Part shown: piece by piece, positions 34,279 through 43,198 of the stretch
Position numbering within the stretch: position 1 is the first letter of the stretch
Layout of the letters: each line of letters opens with the position of its first letter
DNA from: Holophagaceae bacterium
GTDB lineage: Bacteria; Acidobacteriota; Holophagae; Holophagales; Holophagaceae
Length of the DNA: 64,000 bases
NCBI GenBank assembly: GCA_025361205.1
Contig: JANYAS010000119.1
Location: 1-64,000 of the forward strand
Direction: 5' to 3'
Program-made: the position numbers and the translations under genes
The notes under the pieces: model-generated
Database searches by the model: none
What the model saw: only the letters and a program-made list of their open reading frames with translations
Told to the model about the DNA's origin: nothing

Positions 34279-34764
34279 GTGATCAGCAAGACCATGCAGG
34301 ACGCGTTGAATGCCCAGATCAATCTGGAGCAATACTCGGCCCAGCTCTACCTCGCCATGAGCGCCCATTGCACGGGGAAGAGTTTCAAGGGTTTCGCCCA
34401 CTGGCTGACGGTGCAAGCTTCGGAAGAGACGGCCCACGCCGCCAAGCTCATCGGCTTCGTGTTGGACCGCGGGGGATGGTTGGAACTGCAGGTCATCGCC
34501 GCGCCTCCCACGGACTTTGGGGGTGTGATCCAGGTCTTCGAGGGAGTCCTGGCCCACGAGAAGTCCATCACGGGGCGGATCAGCGCTTTATTCGAGCAGG
34601 CACGCAATGAGAAGGACCATGCCAGCGAAATCGCCCTCCAGTGGTACGTCACCGAGCAGGTGGAGGAAGAGTCCCGGGTGGGTGAGATCGTGGACCACCT
34701 CCACGCCGTGGGCGACCAGGGGGGTGGGATCTGGTACCTAGATTCAAAAATGGGCAAACGCTGA
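34279..34764 (+). CDS. ftnA: Non-haem ferritin
   Basis: The 161-residue protein has the ferritin four-helix plan: ALNAQINLEQYSAQLYLAMSAHC (first iron-ligand glutamate in LEQYSA), FAHWLTVQASEETAHAAKLIGFVLDRGG (E..H pair), FEGVLAHEKSITGRISALFEQA and WYVTEQVEEESRVGEIVDHL. It oxidises and stores iron in a 24-subunit shell. The true start is GTG at 34279 with AAGGAGGT upstream (the frame is open to 34207). It lies at the end of the Fur-like-controlled block. Confidence 0.93.
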   Translation: MISKTMQDALNAQINLEQYSAQLYLAMSAHCTGKSFKGFAHWLTVQASEETAHAAKLIGFVLDRGGWLELQVIAAPPTDFGGVIQVFEGVLAHEKSITGRISALFEQARNEKDHASEIALQWYVTEQVEEESRVGEIVDHLHAVGDQGGGIWYLDSKMGKR

Positions 34765-34776
34765 GTTTTTTCTATA

Positions 34777-34813
34777 CACGGAAAGGGCCGCCTTTTTGGC
34801 GGCCCTTTCCGTG
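34777..34813. terminator. Perfect 16-bp hairpin between convergent ferritin and barrel genes
   Basis: CACGGAAAGGGCCGCC, a TTTTT loop, and its exact complement. It lies 12 bp after the ferritin stop and 11 bp before the stop of the convergent gene, so it may terminate both. A T-run (GTTTTTTC) precedes the stem rather than following it. Confidence 0.85.
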
Positions 34814-34824
34814 CAGGCAACGAG

Positions 34825-35664
34825 TTACTTCTTCTTACCAAACGGATGTTCAAAGCTGAGGTAGAGGAAGATGGCCTTTTCACCGCGGCTAGCGCCCACG
34901 CCGATGGGCACGGCAATGCCCGGGACGACCTGGAGGCCGCTGGGGAAGTTGTAGGCCCAGCGGATGCCCGGGCTGAGATAGGTGGCGCTCTGGCGCTGGG
35001 TCTGGTCAGGGCCTGTCACCGCCTGCGAACGGGTGTAGACGTATTCGAGCATGACGTTGAAGCGTGAGTTCGCCAGCCAGATGAAGCTCTGGCCCAGGGT
35101 CACGTCCTGAGTGGTGGCCTTTTCGCTGAGGGTATTTTTGGCGTTGGGTGTGCGGGTGGCACCGAGATTGGTATGGGCGACGAGGGTGTCACCGAGCACC
35201 CAACTCACGGGGAGCATGACCTGAATCCCGGTGGCCCCGCGACCGTAGCCCTGCTTTTCGTCCCCGGTGGGCAGAAGCAGGGTGAACCGCGGGGCGATGG
35301 CCACCTTCGCCTCACCGTCTCCCAGCAACTGGTAACGGTAGTTCAGGGCCACATCCCCGAAGGCCTGCTTGCCGTCCAGGGAGGCGTCCAGGCGCTGCCA
35401 GGGCAGGGTGAAGCTGAACTGATGCTGCAGTCCTCCCACGGGCCATTCCTGGGTGAAGGTGTAGATCCAGTCCTTAGACTCCTGATAGCGGGTGAAGGTG
35501 CTGATGTGCTGCACGACTCCCTCTTCCTGGTTGTAGGCCTCCTCCACAAGGAAGGAGTTGTCCTGAATGGGGGCGTCCTTCTTCTCTTGGGCCGACAGGC
35601 TGGTCGCCAAGAGGAAGAGGGCGGGAAGGAGGTGCCGGAGGGGGGAGGGGGTGAGTGTTTTCAT
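34825..35664 (-). CDS. Outer-membrane beta-barrel protein
   Basis: The 279-residue mature-type protein has a signal peptide from MKTLTPSPLRHLLPALFLLATSLSAQ, then a barrel with alternating strands (TFTQEWPVGGLQHQFSFTLPW, ALNYRYQLLGDGEAKVAIAPRFTLLLPTGD) and a C-terminal FLYLSFEHPFGKKK. In-frame starts further upstream (ATG at 35685, TTG at 35700) would add up to 12 residues before the signal, and no start has a clear ribosome-binding site. A Fur-like dyad (35670-35684) abuts the chosen start, so it may belong to the iron regulon. Possible roles are metal or phenol/alkane-type transport (it resembles 'transporter'-type barrels); uncertain. Confidence 0.65.
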   Translation of the reverse strand: MKTLTPSPLRHLLPALFLLATSLSAQEKKDAPIQDNSFLVEEAYNQEEGVVQHISTFTRYQESKDWIYTFTQEWPVGGLQHQFSFTLPWQRLDASLDGKQAFGDVALNYRYQLLGDGEAKVAIAPRFTLLLPTGDEKQGYGRGATGIQVMLPVSWVLGDTLVAHTNLGATRTPNAKNTLSEKATTQDVTLGQSFIWLANSRFNVMLEYVYTRSQAVTGPDQTQRQSATYLSPGIRWAYNFPSGLQVVPGIAVPIGVGASRGEKAIFLYLSFEHPFGKKK

Positions 35665-35669
35665 GAAAT

Positions 35670-35684
35670 TGATATTGAGTCTCA
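35670..35684. promoter_or_regulatory. Fur-like dyad upstream of the barrel gene
   Basis: TGATATT G AGTCTCA, a 7-1-7 arrangement similar to the site at 32984. Five of seven arm positions are complementary. It overlaps the possible upstream start codons of the barrel gene. Confidence 0.4.
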
Positions 35685-35885
35685 TCAGTGATTCATTCAA
35701 TACCTTGTGGTTGAGAAGTGATTTCTATCACGTGAGCCTGCAGTCTCAGCGCCGGCGATGGCTACCTCGACTATCGAGAATAAAGGGTGCGCTTGATTTC
35801 GCGAAGGAAGGGGCCAGGGAAGGGCAGGCAGGGCCGGGATACTAAGTGATACGATGGTTCGTCATTTCGACCCGTTGGAGACTCC

Positions 35886-37967
35886 ATGAAATCTCGTTCC
35901 CTGGCCCTTTCCTTCCTGGCCCTCGCCTTGGCCGGCACCTCCCTCCGTGCCGAAGAAGGCATGTGGACCTTCGAAAACCTGCCCACGAAGAAGATCCAGG
36001 CCACCTATGGCTGGGCTCCGGACCAGGCTTGGCTGGACCACGTGCGCCTCTCGTCCCTGCGCTTTCCCGGCGGGTCCGGCTCCTTCGTGAGCAAGGACGG
36101 CCTGGTCCTCACCAACCACCATGTGGGCCGGGGCTGGATCCAGCGCGTGAGCAGCAAGGACGTTGATTACGTGAAGAACGGCTTCGCGGCAACCACCCGC
36201 GAGCAGGAGATCAAGGTGCCCGGCCTCGAGCTGATGACGCTCATGGCCATGGAGGACATCACCGCCCGCCTGAACAAGGCAATCAAGCCCGGCACGCCCG
36301 AAAAGGATGCCCTGAAGGCCCGCGAGACCGAGATCGAGAAGATCAAGAAGGAGCTGCAGGAGAAGAGCGGCCTCACCTGCGAGCACGTCACCCTCTATCA
36401 AGGCGGCGAGCACTGGATCTACAGCTACAAGAAGCACACGGATGTGCGCCTGGTCTTCGCGCCCGAGCAGCAGATCGCCTTCTTCGGCGGAGACTTCGAT
36501 AACTTCACCTTCCCTCGCCACAACCTGGACTTCTCGATGTTCCGCGTCTACGAGGACGGGAAGCCCTATCAGCCCAAGGAGTTCCTCCGCTGGACACAGA
36601 CCGGCCTCGAGGCGGGCGATCTCACCTTCGTGACCGGCCACCCCGGCCGCACCAACCGCCAGGACACCCTGGCCCAGATGATCTACTCTCGCGACTTCGC
36701 CATCCCCATGCGCCTCAAGGCCATGGAGCGCCGGAAGGACGCCCTGGTGGAATACGCCAAGCTCTCACCCGAAGCCTCCCGCCAGGTCAACACCCAGATC
36801 TTCGGCATCGAGAACGGCATCAAGGCCACTACCGGCTACTGGTCCGGCCTGAAGGACAAGGAGGCCATGGCCCGCATCGAGGCCGCCGAAAAGGACCTCC
36901 GCGCGAAGGTGGCCAAGGATCCCAAGCTGACCGCTTCCGCCGGGGAGAGCTGGGCGAAGATCGAACAGGCAACCCTGGTGGCCAAGGGCATGGCCAAGGA
37001 GAGCATGAACATCGGTACCGCCGGTTCCACCCTGCTGGGTTACGCCCTGGCACTGGTGCGGGTGGCGGATGAGGAAGCCCTGCCCAGCGAGAAGCGCCTG
37101 CCCGAGTACAGCGACGCGAACCTGAAGACCGCCAAGGCCCGCCTGGGCATTCCCGCGCCCTACTACAAGGAGCAGGAAGTCTTCCTGTTCACCAAGGGCC
37201 TGGAGGAGGCCGCCAGGGAACTCGGCCCGCAGCATCCCTACGTGAAGGCCATGCTGGGCGGCAAGCCTGCTGCCGAAGTGGCCAAGGCCGCCGTGGAGGG
37301 CTCCACCCTCAGCGACCCCGAGGTCCGCAAGACCCTGCTGGCCGGAGGCAAGAAGGCCATCGCTGACAGCCGGGATCCGATGATCGCCCTGGCCAAGAAA
37401 CTGGATCCCATTGGCCGGCAACTCCGCAAGAAGCAGGAGGAGCAGGTCCAGAGCGTCATCACCGAGCACGGGACCCGCCTTGCCAAGGCCCGCTTCGCCA
37501 TCTACGGGAAGAACACCTACCCCGACGCCACCTTCACCCTGCGCCTGTCTTATGGCGCCGTGGCCGGGTACAAGGCCAACGGCACCCTGATCCAGCCCTT
37601 CACCACCTTCGGCGGTCTCTTCGACCGCTACGACGGCTGGGGCGGCAACACAGCCAAGGCCCACGACGGCGCCTGGACCTTGCCCCAGCGCTGGGTGGAC
37701 AAGCGCGGCACCCTGAACCCCTCGGTGCCGTTCAATTTCGCTCACAAGGTGGACATCATCGGCGGCAACTCCGGCTCGCCCGTGATCGACAAGAAGGGCG
37801 AACTGGTGGGCCTGATCTTCGATGGCAACATCGAAAGCCTGCCTGGCAACTACTTCTACGATGAGGCCGTGAACCGCGGCGTCTCCGTGGATGCCCGCGC
37901 CATCACTCATGCTCTCGACAAGGTCTATGGCGCGAGTTCACTCGTTGCTGAGCTAACCGGGAAATAA
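35886..37967 (+). CDS. S46-family dipeptidyl-peptidase (DPP7-like)
   Basis: A 693-residue exported serine peptidase (signal LALSFLALALAGTSLRAEE, then the family start EGMWTFENLPTKKI). The catalytic triad is visible: His in TNHH (residues 78/79), Asp203 in FGGDFDNFTFPRH, and Ser629 in GGNSGSPV. Eighteen residues after the serine, at the position that is Arg in DPP11 and Gly in DPP7-type enzymes, is Gly647 (FDGN). That suggests cleavage after hydrophobic rather than acidic second residues. It removes dipeptides from oligopeptides in the periplasm. A paralogue follows in tandem, separated by repeat B. Confidence 0.92.
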   Translation: MKSRSLALSFLALALAGTSLRAEEGMWTFENLPTKKIQATYGWAPDQAWLDHVRLSSLRFPGGSGSFVSKDGLVLTNHHVGRGWIQRVSSKDVDYVKNGFAATTREQEIKVPGLELMTLMAMEDITARLNKAIKPGTPEKDALKARETEIEKIKKELQEKSGLTCEHVTLYQGGEHWIYSYKKHTDVRLVFAPEQQIAFFGGDFDNFTFPRHNLDFSMFRVYEDGKPYQPKEFLRWTQTGLEAGDLTFVTGHPGRTNRQDTLAQMIYSRDFAIPMRLKAMERRKDALVEYAKLSPEASRQVNTQIFGIENGIKATTGYWSGLKDKEAMARIEAAEKDLRAKVAKDPKLTASAGESWAKIEQATLVAKGMAKESMNIGTAGSTLLGYALALVRVADEEALPSEKRLPEYSDANLKTAKARLGIPAPYYKEQEVFLFTKGLEEAARELGPQHPYVKAMLGGKPAAEVAKAAVEGSTLSDPEVRKTLLAGGKKAIADSRDPMIALAKKLDPIGRQLRKKQEEQVQSVITEHGTRLAKARFAIYGKNTYPDATFTLRLSYGAVAGYKANGTLIQPFTTFGGLFDRYDGWGGNTAKAHDGAWTLPQRWVDKRGTLNPSVPFNFAHKVDIIGGNSGSPVIDKKGELVGLIFDGNIESLPGNYFYDEAVNRGVSVDARAITHALDKVYGASSLVAELTGK

Positions 37968-37980
37968 AGAAGAACTTTTT

Positions 37981-38066
37981 TAACCGCAGATGACGCAGAT
38001 TGCGCAGATGAAAAGACCTGTTCGCTAAATGGTTCTTATCTGCGTTATCTGCGACATCTGCGGTTT
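37981..38066. repeat. Intergenic repeat family B, copy 2
   Basis: TAACCGCAGATGACGCAGATTGCGCAGATG on the left and TTATCTGCGTTATCTGCGACATCTGCGGTTT on the right form an imperfect palindrome between the tandem S46 genes. It ends about 20 bp before the ribosome-binding site of the second copy. Confidence 0.85.
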
Positions 38067-38094
38067 CATCTTTGAGTCCTCTTCTGGAGTCGTT

Positions 38095-40164
38095 ATGCGT
38101 CTCACCGCCCTCGCTCTTTTGCTCGCCCTGCCCATGCTGCGTGCGGATGAGGGCATGTGGACCTTCGACAACATCCCCGTCCAGAAGATCAAGGCGAAGT
38201 ACGGCGTGGAACTCGACGCGGCTTGGCTGAAGCACCTGCAATTGGCCACCGTCCGCTTCCCTGGTGGCACCGGTGCCTTCGTCAGCCGGGACGGACTGGT
38301 GGTGACCAACCATCACGTGGGGCGGGGGGCCATCGCCCAACTGTCCAACGCCAAGGCCGACTTCGTGAAGGACGGGTTCACGGCGGCCAATAGAACCCAG
38401 GAACTCAAGGTGCCGGGGCTCGAGCTGATGATGCTCGTGTCCATGCTGGATGTGACTGGGCAGGTGAACGCCGCCGTCACGCCGGGCATGGCGGACAAGG
38501 ATGCCCTCACGGCCCGGCGCAACGCCCTGGCCGATATTCGCAAGACCGAGGAGGCCAACACCGGCCTCACCTGTGAACCCGTCACGCTCTATCAGGGCGG
38601 GGAGTATTGGATGTACCGGTACCGGAAGTTCAGCGACATCCGGTTGGTCGCGGCGCCGGAACTGCAGGTGGCGGCCTTTGGCGGCGATCCCGACAACTAC
38701 ACCTACCCCCGCCACAACCTCGATTTTGCCCTGTTCCGGGCCTATGAAAACGGCCAGCCCTACCAGCCCGTGGCCTTCCTGCCCTTCAGCGCCAAGGGTG
38801 TCTCGATGGGCGAACTGACCTTCATCTCGGGCACGCCGGGCACCACCTTCCGCCAGCAGACCCATGCCCAGATGCTTTACGCCCGGGACATCGGCCTCCC
38901 CTTCCAGCTCAAATCCTTGAAGCGCCAGAAGGCAGCCCTGCAGGCCCTTTCGGCCACCTCTGACGAGGCGCACCGCCTGGCGGCCGACGCCATCTACGGG
39001 ATCGAGAACGGGTACAAGCGGCTCAGTGGTCAGCTGCTGGGCCTGGCCAAGGCTGAGAACCTGAAAAAAGTCGAGGCGGCCGAGGCGGCCTTGAAGGCGG
39101 CCGTGGCGAAGGATGCCACCCTGCAAGGCCGCGTGGGGGCAAGCTGGGATCGCGTGGCCCAGGCCGTGGCGCGCCAGCAAGCGCTGCTGAAGGAATCCGC
39201 CTTCGTGAGTTCGGGCCGCGTGGCGTTGCTGGGCTACGCCCTCACCCTGGTGCGCCTGGCGGAGGAAGAAGCGAAGCCCTCGGCGGCCAGGCTCACCGAA
39301 TTCAGTGAAGGCAACCTCAAGGCCACCAGGTTGCGCCTGCTGTCGCCGCGCCCCGTCCAAAAGCTGGTGGACGCCACGCTGCTCGCCGCGGGCCTGCAGG
39401 AGGCCAAGGATGAGCTGGGCTTCGACCATCCCTTCGTGAAGGCCATGCTGGACGGCCGGTCGCCGGAGCTGGTGGCCAAGACCGCAGTGGAAGGCACCAA
39501 GCTGGACGACCCCACGGTGCGCAAGCAACTCGCCGAAGGTGGCCAGGCCGCACTGGACGCCAGTCAGGACGCCATGATCCTGCTGGTGAAGAAGCTGGAT
39601 CCCCTCAATCGCAGCGTGCGTAAGCAGATGGAAGATCAAGTCACCAGCGTCTTCACCGAATACGGCGGTCGCATCGCCGAGGCCCGCTTCAAGGTCTTTG
39701 GCAAGACGGCCTACCCCGACGCCACCTTCACCCTGCGCCTGGGTTACGGACCCGTCGCCACCTACGTCAACGGCACCGGCACCAAAGCCCAGCCCTTCAC
39801 CACCTTCATGGGCATGTACGACCGGCATCTGGGCTGGGGGGGCAACACCGCCGCGGCGGAGGGAGGCGCCTGGACCCTGCCCCAGCGCTAGCTCGAGCGG
39901 CAGTCGAAGCTGGACCTGACCACCCCCTTCAACTTCATCTATGCCTGCGACACAGTGGGCGGCAACAGCGGCAGCCCGGTTCTGAACGTGAAGGGCGAGT
40001 TCGTGGGCATCAATTTCGATAGCGTGTACGAGGGTCAGGGCGGCTACTACGTCTACGACCCCGACACCAAGCGCGCCGTGGCCACCGATGCCCGCGCCAT
40101 CCTCGAGGCCCTGCGCAAGATCATGGATGCGGGTCATCTCGCTGATGAGCTGACCAAACACTGA
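38095..40164 (+). pseudogene. S46-family dipeptidyl-peptidase, second copy, interrupted by an amber codon
   Basis: The frame matches the upstream S46 gene end to end (690 codons), starting with a signal peptide (MRLTALALLLALPMLRADEG), with TNHHVGRG and FGGDPDNYTYPRH present. TAG at 39889-39891 (codon 599) replaces the tryptophan found in the paralogue (TLPQR-W). After it the same frame continues to 40164 and includes the catalytic serine (GGNSGSPV, codon 625). The product therefore stops before its nucleophile unless TAG is read through or the base is an error. At the specificity position it has Ser643 (FDS), unlike either DPP7 (Gly) or DPP11 (Arg). Confidence 0.85.
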
Positions 40165-40171
40165 CGGCTTA

Positions 40172-40260
40172 GAACCGCAGATGACGCAGATGACGCCGAT
40201 GAAAAACAATCAGGCATTCCCTGTTCACTGCATCTGCGGAATCTGCGTCATTGGCGGTTA
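40172..40260. repeat. Intergenic repeat family B, copy 3
   Basis: GAACCGCAGATGACGCAGATGACGC on the left and GCATCTGCGGAATCTGCGTCATTGGCGGTTA on the right, directly after the second S46 gene. Together with copy 2 it brackets that gene. Confidence 0.85.
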
Positions 40261-40285
40261 AATCTTTCGTTTTCTTGGATGATTC

Positions 40286-40702
40286 ATGGACCTTTACTTC
40301 TCCTGCTCGCTCACCGGCGGTCGCCAGGACCAGCCCATCTACGCTGCGCTGGTCGCGCATCTCCAGGCCCTGGGCCATCACGTGCTTACGGCCCACCTTG
40401 CTTCCGATACGGTGCAGGCGGCCGACGGCGAGTTGTCTCCGGAGATCGTTTTCGCGCGGGATACAGCCTGGCTGCGCAGATGCGATGCCGTGATCGCGGA
40501 GGTGAGTACACCGTCTCATGGCGTGGGCTTTGAGATCGCCTATGCCTTGGAGCGGGACAAACCCTTGCTCTGCCTCGCTCGGGAGGGCGTCCGTGTCAGC
40601 AAGATGCTTACGGGCATCCGGAGTCCCCGCTTCGAAGTCCACACCTATCGCACTCAGGATGAAGCTCTCGTCCGCCTGGAGTCTTTCCTGGCGCGCTACT
40701 AG
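40286..40702 (+). CDS. 2'-deoxynucleoside 5'-phosphate N-hydrolase-like protein (DNPH1/Rcl family)
   Basis: The 138-residue protein resembles Rcl/DNPH1 and nucleoside deoxyribosyltransferases: MDLYFSCSLTGGRQDQPIYAALVAHLQALGHHVLTAHLA (phosphate/sugar loop), RDTAWLRRCDAVIAEVSTPSHGVGFEIAYAL with the catalytic glutamate in GVGFE, then LLCLAREGVRVSKMLTG. The family cleaves the N-glycosidic bond of deoxynucleoside monophosphates to sanitise the nucleotide pool. It lies 25 bp upstream of an aldo/keto reductase, possibly in one transcript. Confidence 0.8.
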   Translation: MDLYFSCSLTGGRQDQPIYAALVAHLQALGHHVLTAHLASDTVQAADGELSPEIVFARDTAWLRRCDAVIAEVSTPSHGVGFEIAYALERDKPLLCLAREGVRVSKMLTGIRSPRFEVHTYRTQDEALVRLESFLARY

Positions 40703-40727
40703 GCCTTGTTCACCCAAGGAGGACGCC

Positions 40728-41801
40728 ATGTCCGACCCCGGAACCACCCGTCGCGATCTGTTCAAGCTGGGGGCTGCTGCGGCCGCAGGGCTCATCGCCA
40801 CCCGGCTGGGTGCGGCGGACGTCACGGAGCCCGTGGTTCTGAAACCTTCCCCACACGCGCCGTTCAATCCCGCCACGGCTCAGGCGATGCCCACCCGGAA
40901 CTTGGGCCATACGGGTCACCACGTGGGCCTCTTCAGCCTGGGTGGCCAGGCGGCCATTGAGCAGCCAAACAATGAACAGCGGGCCATCCCCATCATCGAG
41001 CGGGCCCTAGACCTCGGTGTGAACTACCTGGATACCTCCGCCCGCTACGGCGGCGATGCCCGCTGGAGCGAGCAGTACGTCGGGAAGGTGATGAAACGTC
41101 GCCGCAAGGAGGTTTTCCTCGCCACCAAGACTCATGACCGTACGGCGGACGGTTCCCTGCGCAACCTGGAGACCTCGCTGAAGCTGCTGCAGACCGATCA
41201 CGTGGACCTCTGGCAGTTGCACGCCATGAGCACCATGGACGACGTGGAGCGAGTCTGCGCCAAGGGCGGGGCCTTGGAGGCCTTCCAGAAGGCCCGGGAC
41301 CAGAAGCTGGTGCGCTTCCTGGGGCTCAGCGGGCACACCGATCCCGGCGTACTCGCCGAGGCCATCCGCCGCTTCCCTTTCGATTGCGTGCTCATGGCCT
41401 TCAACGCCGCCGATACCTGGCACCTGCCTTTCAAGAAAACCCTGCTGCCCCTGGCGGTGGAGAAGGAGATGGGCATCATTGCCATGAAGATTCCCGCCCG
41501 GGGCCGCATCCTGCAGGGCGTCCCGCCGCCGCCCCCTGAGAAGCAGCGGGGAACGGCGAAGCATGATCGCCCCGGCACCCTCACCATGAAGGAGGCCATG
41601 CGCTACACCCTGAGCCACCCCGTGAGCACCGTCATCATCGGCGTCGATACCCTCGCCCAGCTCGAAGAGAACGCGGCCATCGCCCGTGATTTTTTGCCAC
41701 TGAATATTGCTCAGCTCGAAGCGCTGGAACAGAAAGTGAAACCTGTCTACGGGCAGGCGTCCTGGTACAAGCGAGACGCCCCGGCCAATCCACCGAAATG
41801 A
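40728..41801 (+). CDS. Aldo/keto reductase with twin-arginine signal
   Basis: A 357-residue protein. The N-terminus TTRRDLFKLGAAAAAGLIATRL is a Tat signal, so it is probably exported folded with its cofactor. The AKR barrel follows from about residue 55: NLGHTGHHVGLFSLGG, VNYLDTSARYGG (catalytic Asp and Tyr), VFLATKTHDR (Lys), DLWQLHAM (His), and TVIIGVDTLAQLEENA at the C-terminus. It resembles the YdhF/DUF-type periplasmic AKRs. The ATG at 40728 follows AAGGAGGA. The substrate is unknown. Confidence 0.88.
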   Translation: MSDPGTTRRDLFKLGAAAAAGLIATRLGAADVTEPVVLKPSPHAPFNPATAQAMPTRNLGHTGHHVGLFSLGGQAAIEQPNNEQRAIPIIERALDLGVNYLDTSARYGGDARWSEQYVGKVMKRRRKEVFLATKTHDRTADGSLRNLETSLKLLQTDHVDLWQLHAMSTMDDVERVCAKGGALEAFQKARDQKLVRFLGLSGHTDPGVLAEAIRRFPFDCVLMAFNAADTWHLPFKKTLLPLAVEKEMGIIAMKIPARGRILQGVPPPPPEKQRGTAKHDRPGTLTMKEAMRYTLSHPVSTVIIGVDTLAQLEENAAIARDFLPLNIAQLEALEQKVKPVYGQASWYKRDAPANPPK

Positions 41802-41816
41802 AAGACACAAAAATTA

Positions 41817-41853
41817 GCCACCGATGAACACCGATAAAAGCTGATGAACACGG
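41817..41853. repeat. Intergenic repeat family D, copy 1
   Basis: GCCACCGATGAACACCGATAAAAGCTGATGAACACGGA. An inverted relative occurs at 42314-42352, so the two copies bracket the 66-residue ORF. Confidence 0.8.
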
Positions 41854-41981
41854 ATCGAGATTAGAATAAGAGGGTCCTCATGCCCTTTTCTTGAACCCTC
41901 AACCCAAACTCCAAGCTGGCATCCTGTGACCTCAGGTCACAACAGTTCGCCTGGTCCTTGTAAGGCTTCAAAGGAGACTCC

Positions 41982-42182
41982 ATGTCCAAGGTTGATTGGA
42001 AGCCGATTACACCCTCAAAATGGGAAGGCTATCTGAACCATAGTTTCATTGGGTCGATTAAGAAGGTTGGCGAGTCACAGTTTGAAGCAACGAACCTGGA
42101 GAAGGACCTTCAGCCCTTCTCAACCATTGAGTCAGCTCAGCAGTGGCTCGTTAAGCCAACTGTTTCCTCAAGCAAGTTGTGA
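41982..42182 (+). CDS. 66-residue protein of unknown function
   Basis: ATG at 41982 follows a good ribosome-binding site (AAAGGAGACTCC). The product, MSKVDWKPITPSKWEGYLNH..., is hydrophilic, has no signal or membrane segment, and ends in VSSSKL. The ORF is visibly richer in A/T than its neighbours and is flanked by inverted copies of repeat D, which hints at acquisition or a mobile past. I do not recognise a family. Confidence 0.6.
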   Translation: MSKVDWKPITPSKWEGYLNHSFIGSIKKVGESQFEATNLEKDLQPFSTIESAQQWLVKPTVSSSKL

Positions 42183-42313
42183 TCAGCCAAACCGTGCCTT
42201 CAACCCGGACCCCGCCAACATTGTCTGGCTCTCTTTCGCTTGGTTTGGAATTCCCCGCTTCGCTCATCGTCTCGGCGCAGGCGGGGCCGAGTAGCTTCTT
42301 CCGTCAATCATTC

Positions 42314-42352
42314 TCGGTGTTTATCAGCTTTTATCAGTGTTCATCGGTGTTC
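42314..42352. repeat. Intergenic repeat family D, copy 2 (inverted relative to copy 1)
   Basis: TCGGTGTTTATCAGCTTTTATCAGTGTTCATCGGTGTTC, largely complementary to the copy at 41817. It overlaps the stop codon and final codons of the amidohydrolase ending at 42324, which reads SRTPMNTDKS there. Confidence 0.8.
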
Positions 42353-43154
42353 TGCTTTTGATCTCTAGCCCCGCGTAGATTTCGGGCCGTCGGTCCTTCA
42401 GCGCGGGGAACCGCTCCCGCCAGGCTCGCAGGGGCGCCAGGTCGATGTCCCCGACCACCAGTCCCTCGGTGGCATCTCCCACGGCAATGACTTCGCCGAA
42501 GGCATCGTGGATCGCAGATCTTCCGGGGTATTCGATATGAGGATCACGCCCCACTCGGTTGACGCCGCAGACGGCCATCTGATTTTCGATGGCGCGGGCG
42601 GCCAGCAGGGTGCGCCAGGCCGATATCCGCCGCCGGGGCCAGTTGGCGGGCAGGAAGACCACCTCCGCCCCCTTCGCGGCCAGGGCACGGAAGGGCTCGG
42701 GGAAGCGCAGGTCGTAGCAGATCTGCAGGCCGCAGGGGACGCCGTCGATCTCAAAAACGGGACACTCCGTGCCGCCGCTGTAATGCAGGTTCTCTTCGCC
42801 ATACGAGAAAGGGTGGATTTTGCGGTAGACCGCCACCAGGGAGCCATCGGGTGCGGTGACGAAGGCCGCGTTGCGGGGGTGGGGCGTATGGGCTTCCACC
42901 ACAGTCCCCACGATGAAGAGGTCGAATTCCCGCGAAAGCGCCGCCATGGCCTCGCTGGTGGGGCCGGGAATGGGTTCGGCGAAGGGCTCCGGGGCCATGG
43001 TGAAGCCCAGGGTGAAGAGTTCCGGAAACACCGCCACGCGAGCACCTGCTCGGGCCGCCTGTTCGACGAAGCCCCGGGCCCGGGTGAGGTTGGCCGCCGG
43101 GTCCTGCCAGACCGTGTCCTGCTGGATCAGAGCGACGCGAAGCAAGGTGGACAT
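42324..43154 (-). CDS. Carbon-nitrogen hydrolase (omega-amidase/YafV-like, nitrilase superfamily)
   Basis: The 276-residue protein has the catalytic triad of the superfamily: Glu in FPELFTLGF, Lys in YRKIHPF, and Cys in ICYDLRFPE. The start MSTLLRVALIQQDTVWQDPAANL and the closing LRAWRERFPALKDRRPEIY resemble omega-amidase (YafV/Nit2), which hydrolyses 2-oxoglutaramate or 2-oxosuccinamate formed by glutamine transaminases. Its last residues are encoded by repeat D. It is transcribed in the same direction as the FAD oxidoreductase upstream. Confidence 0.87.
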   Translation of the reverse strand: MSTLLRVALIQQDTVWQDPAANLTRARGFVEQAARAGARVAVFPELFTLGFTMAPEPFAEPIPGPTSEAMAALSREFDLFIVGTVVEAHTPHPRNAAFVTAPDGSLVAVYRKIHPFSYGEENLHYSGGTECPVFEIDGVPCGLQICYDLRFPEPFRALAAKGAEVVFLPANWPRRRISAWRTLLAARAIENQMAVCGVNRVGRDPHIEYPGRSAIHDAFGEVIAVGDATEGLVVGDIDLAPLRAWRERFPALKDRRPEIYAGLEIKSRTPMNTDKS

Positions 43155-43198
43155 GGGTTGATCATAGTTCCGAGGCGGGGCGGACCGGATAGGAAATG

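Noticed and set aside
37903..40209. Minus-strand ORF of 768 codons opposite the S46 pair
   Set aside because: Shadow frame; the plus strand has the S46 catalytic motifs and a good signal peptide.
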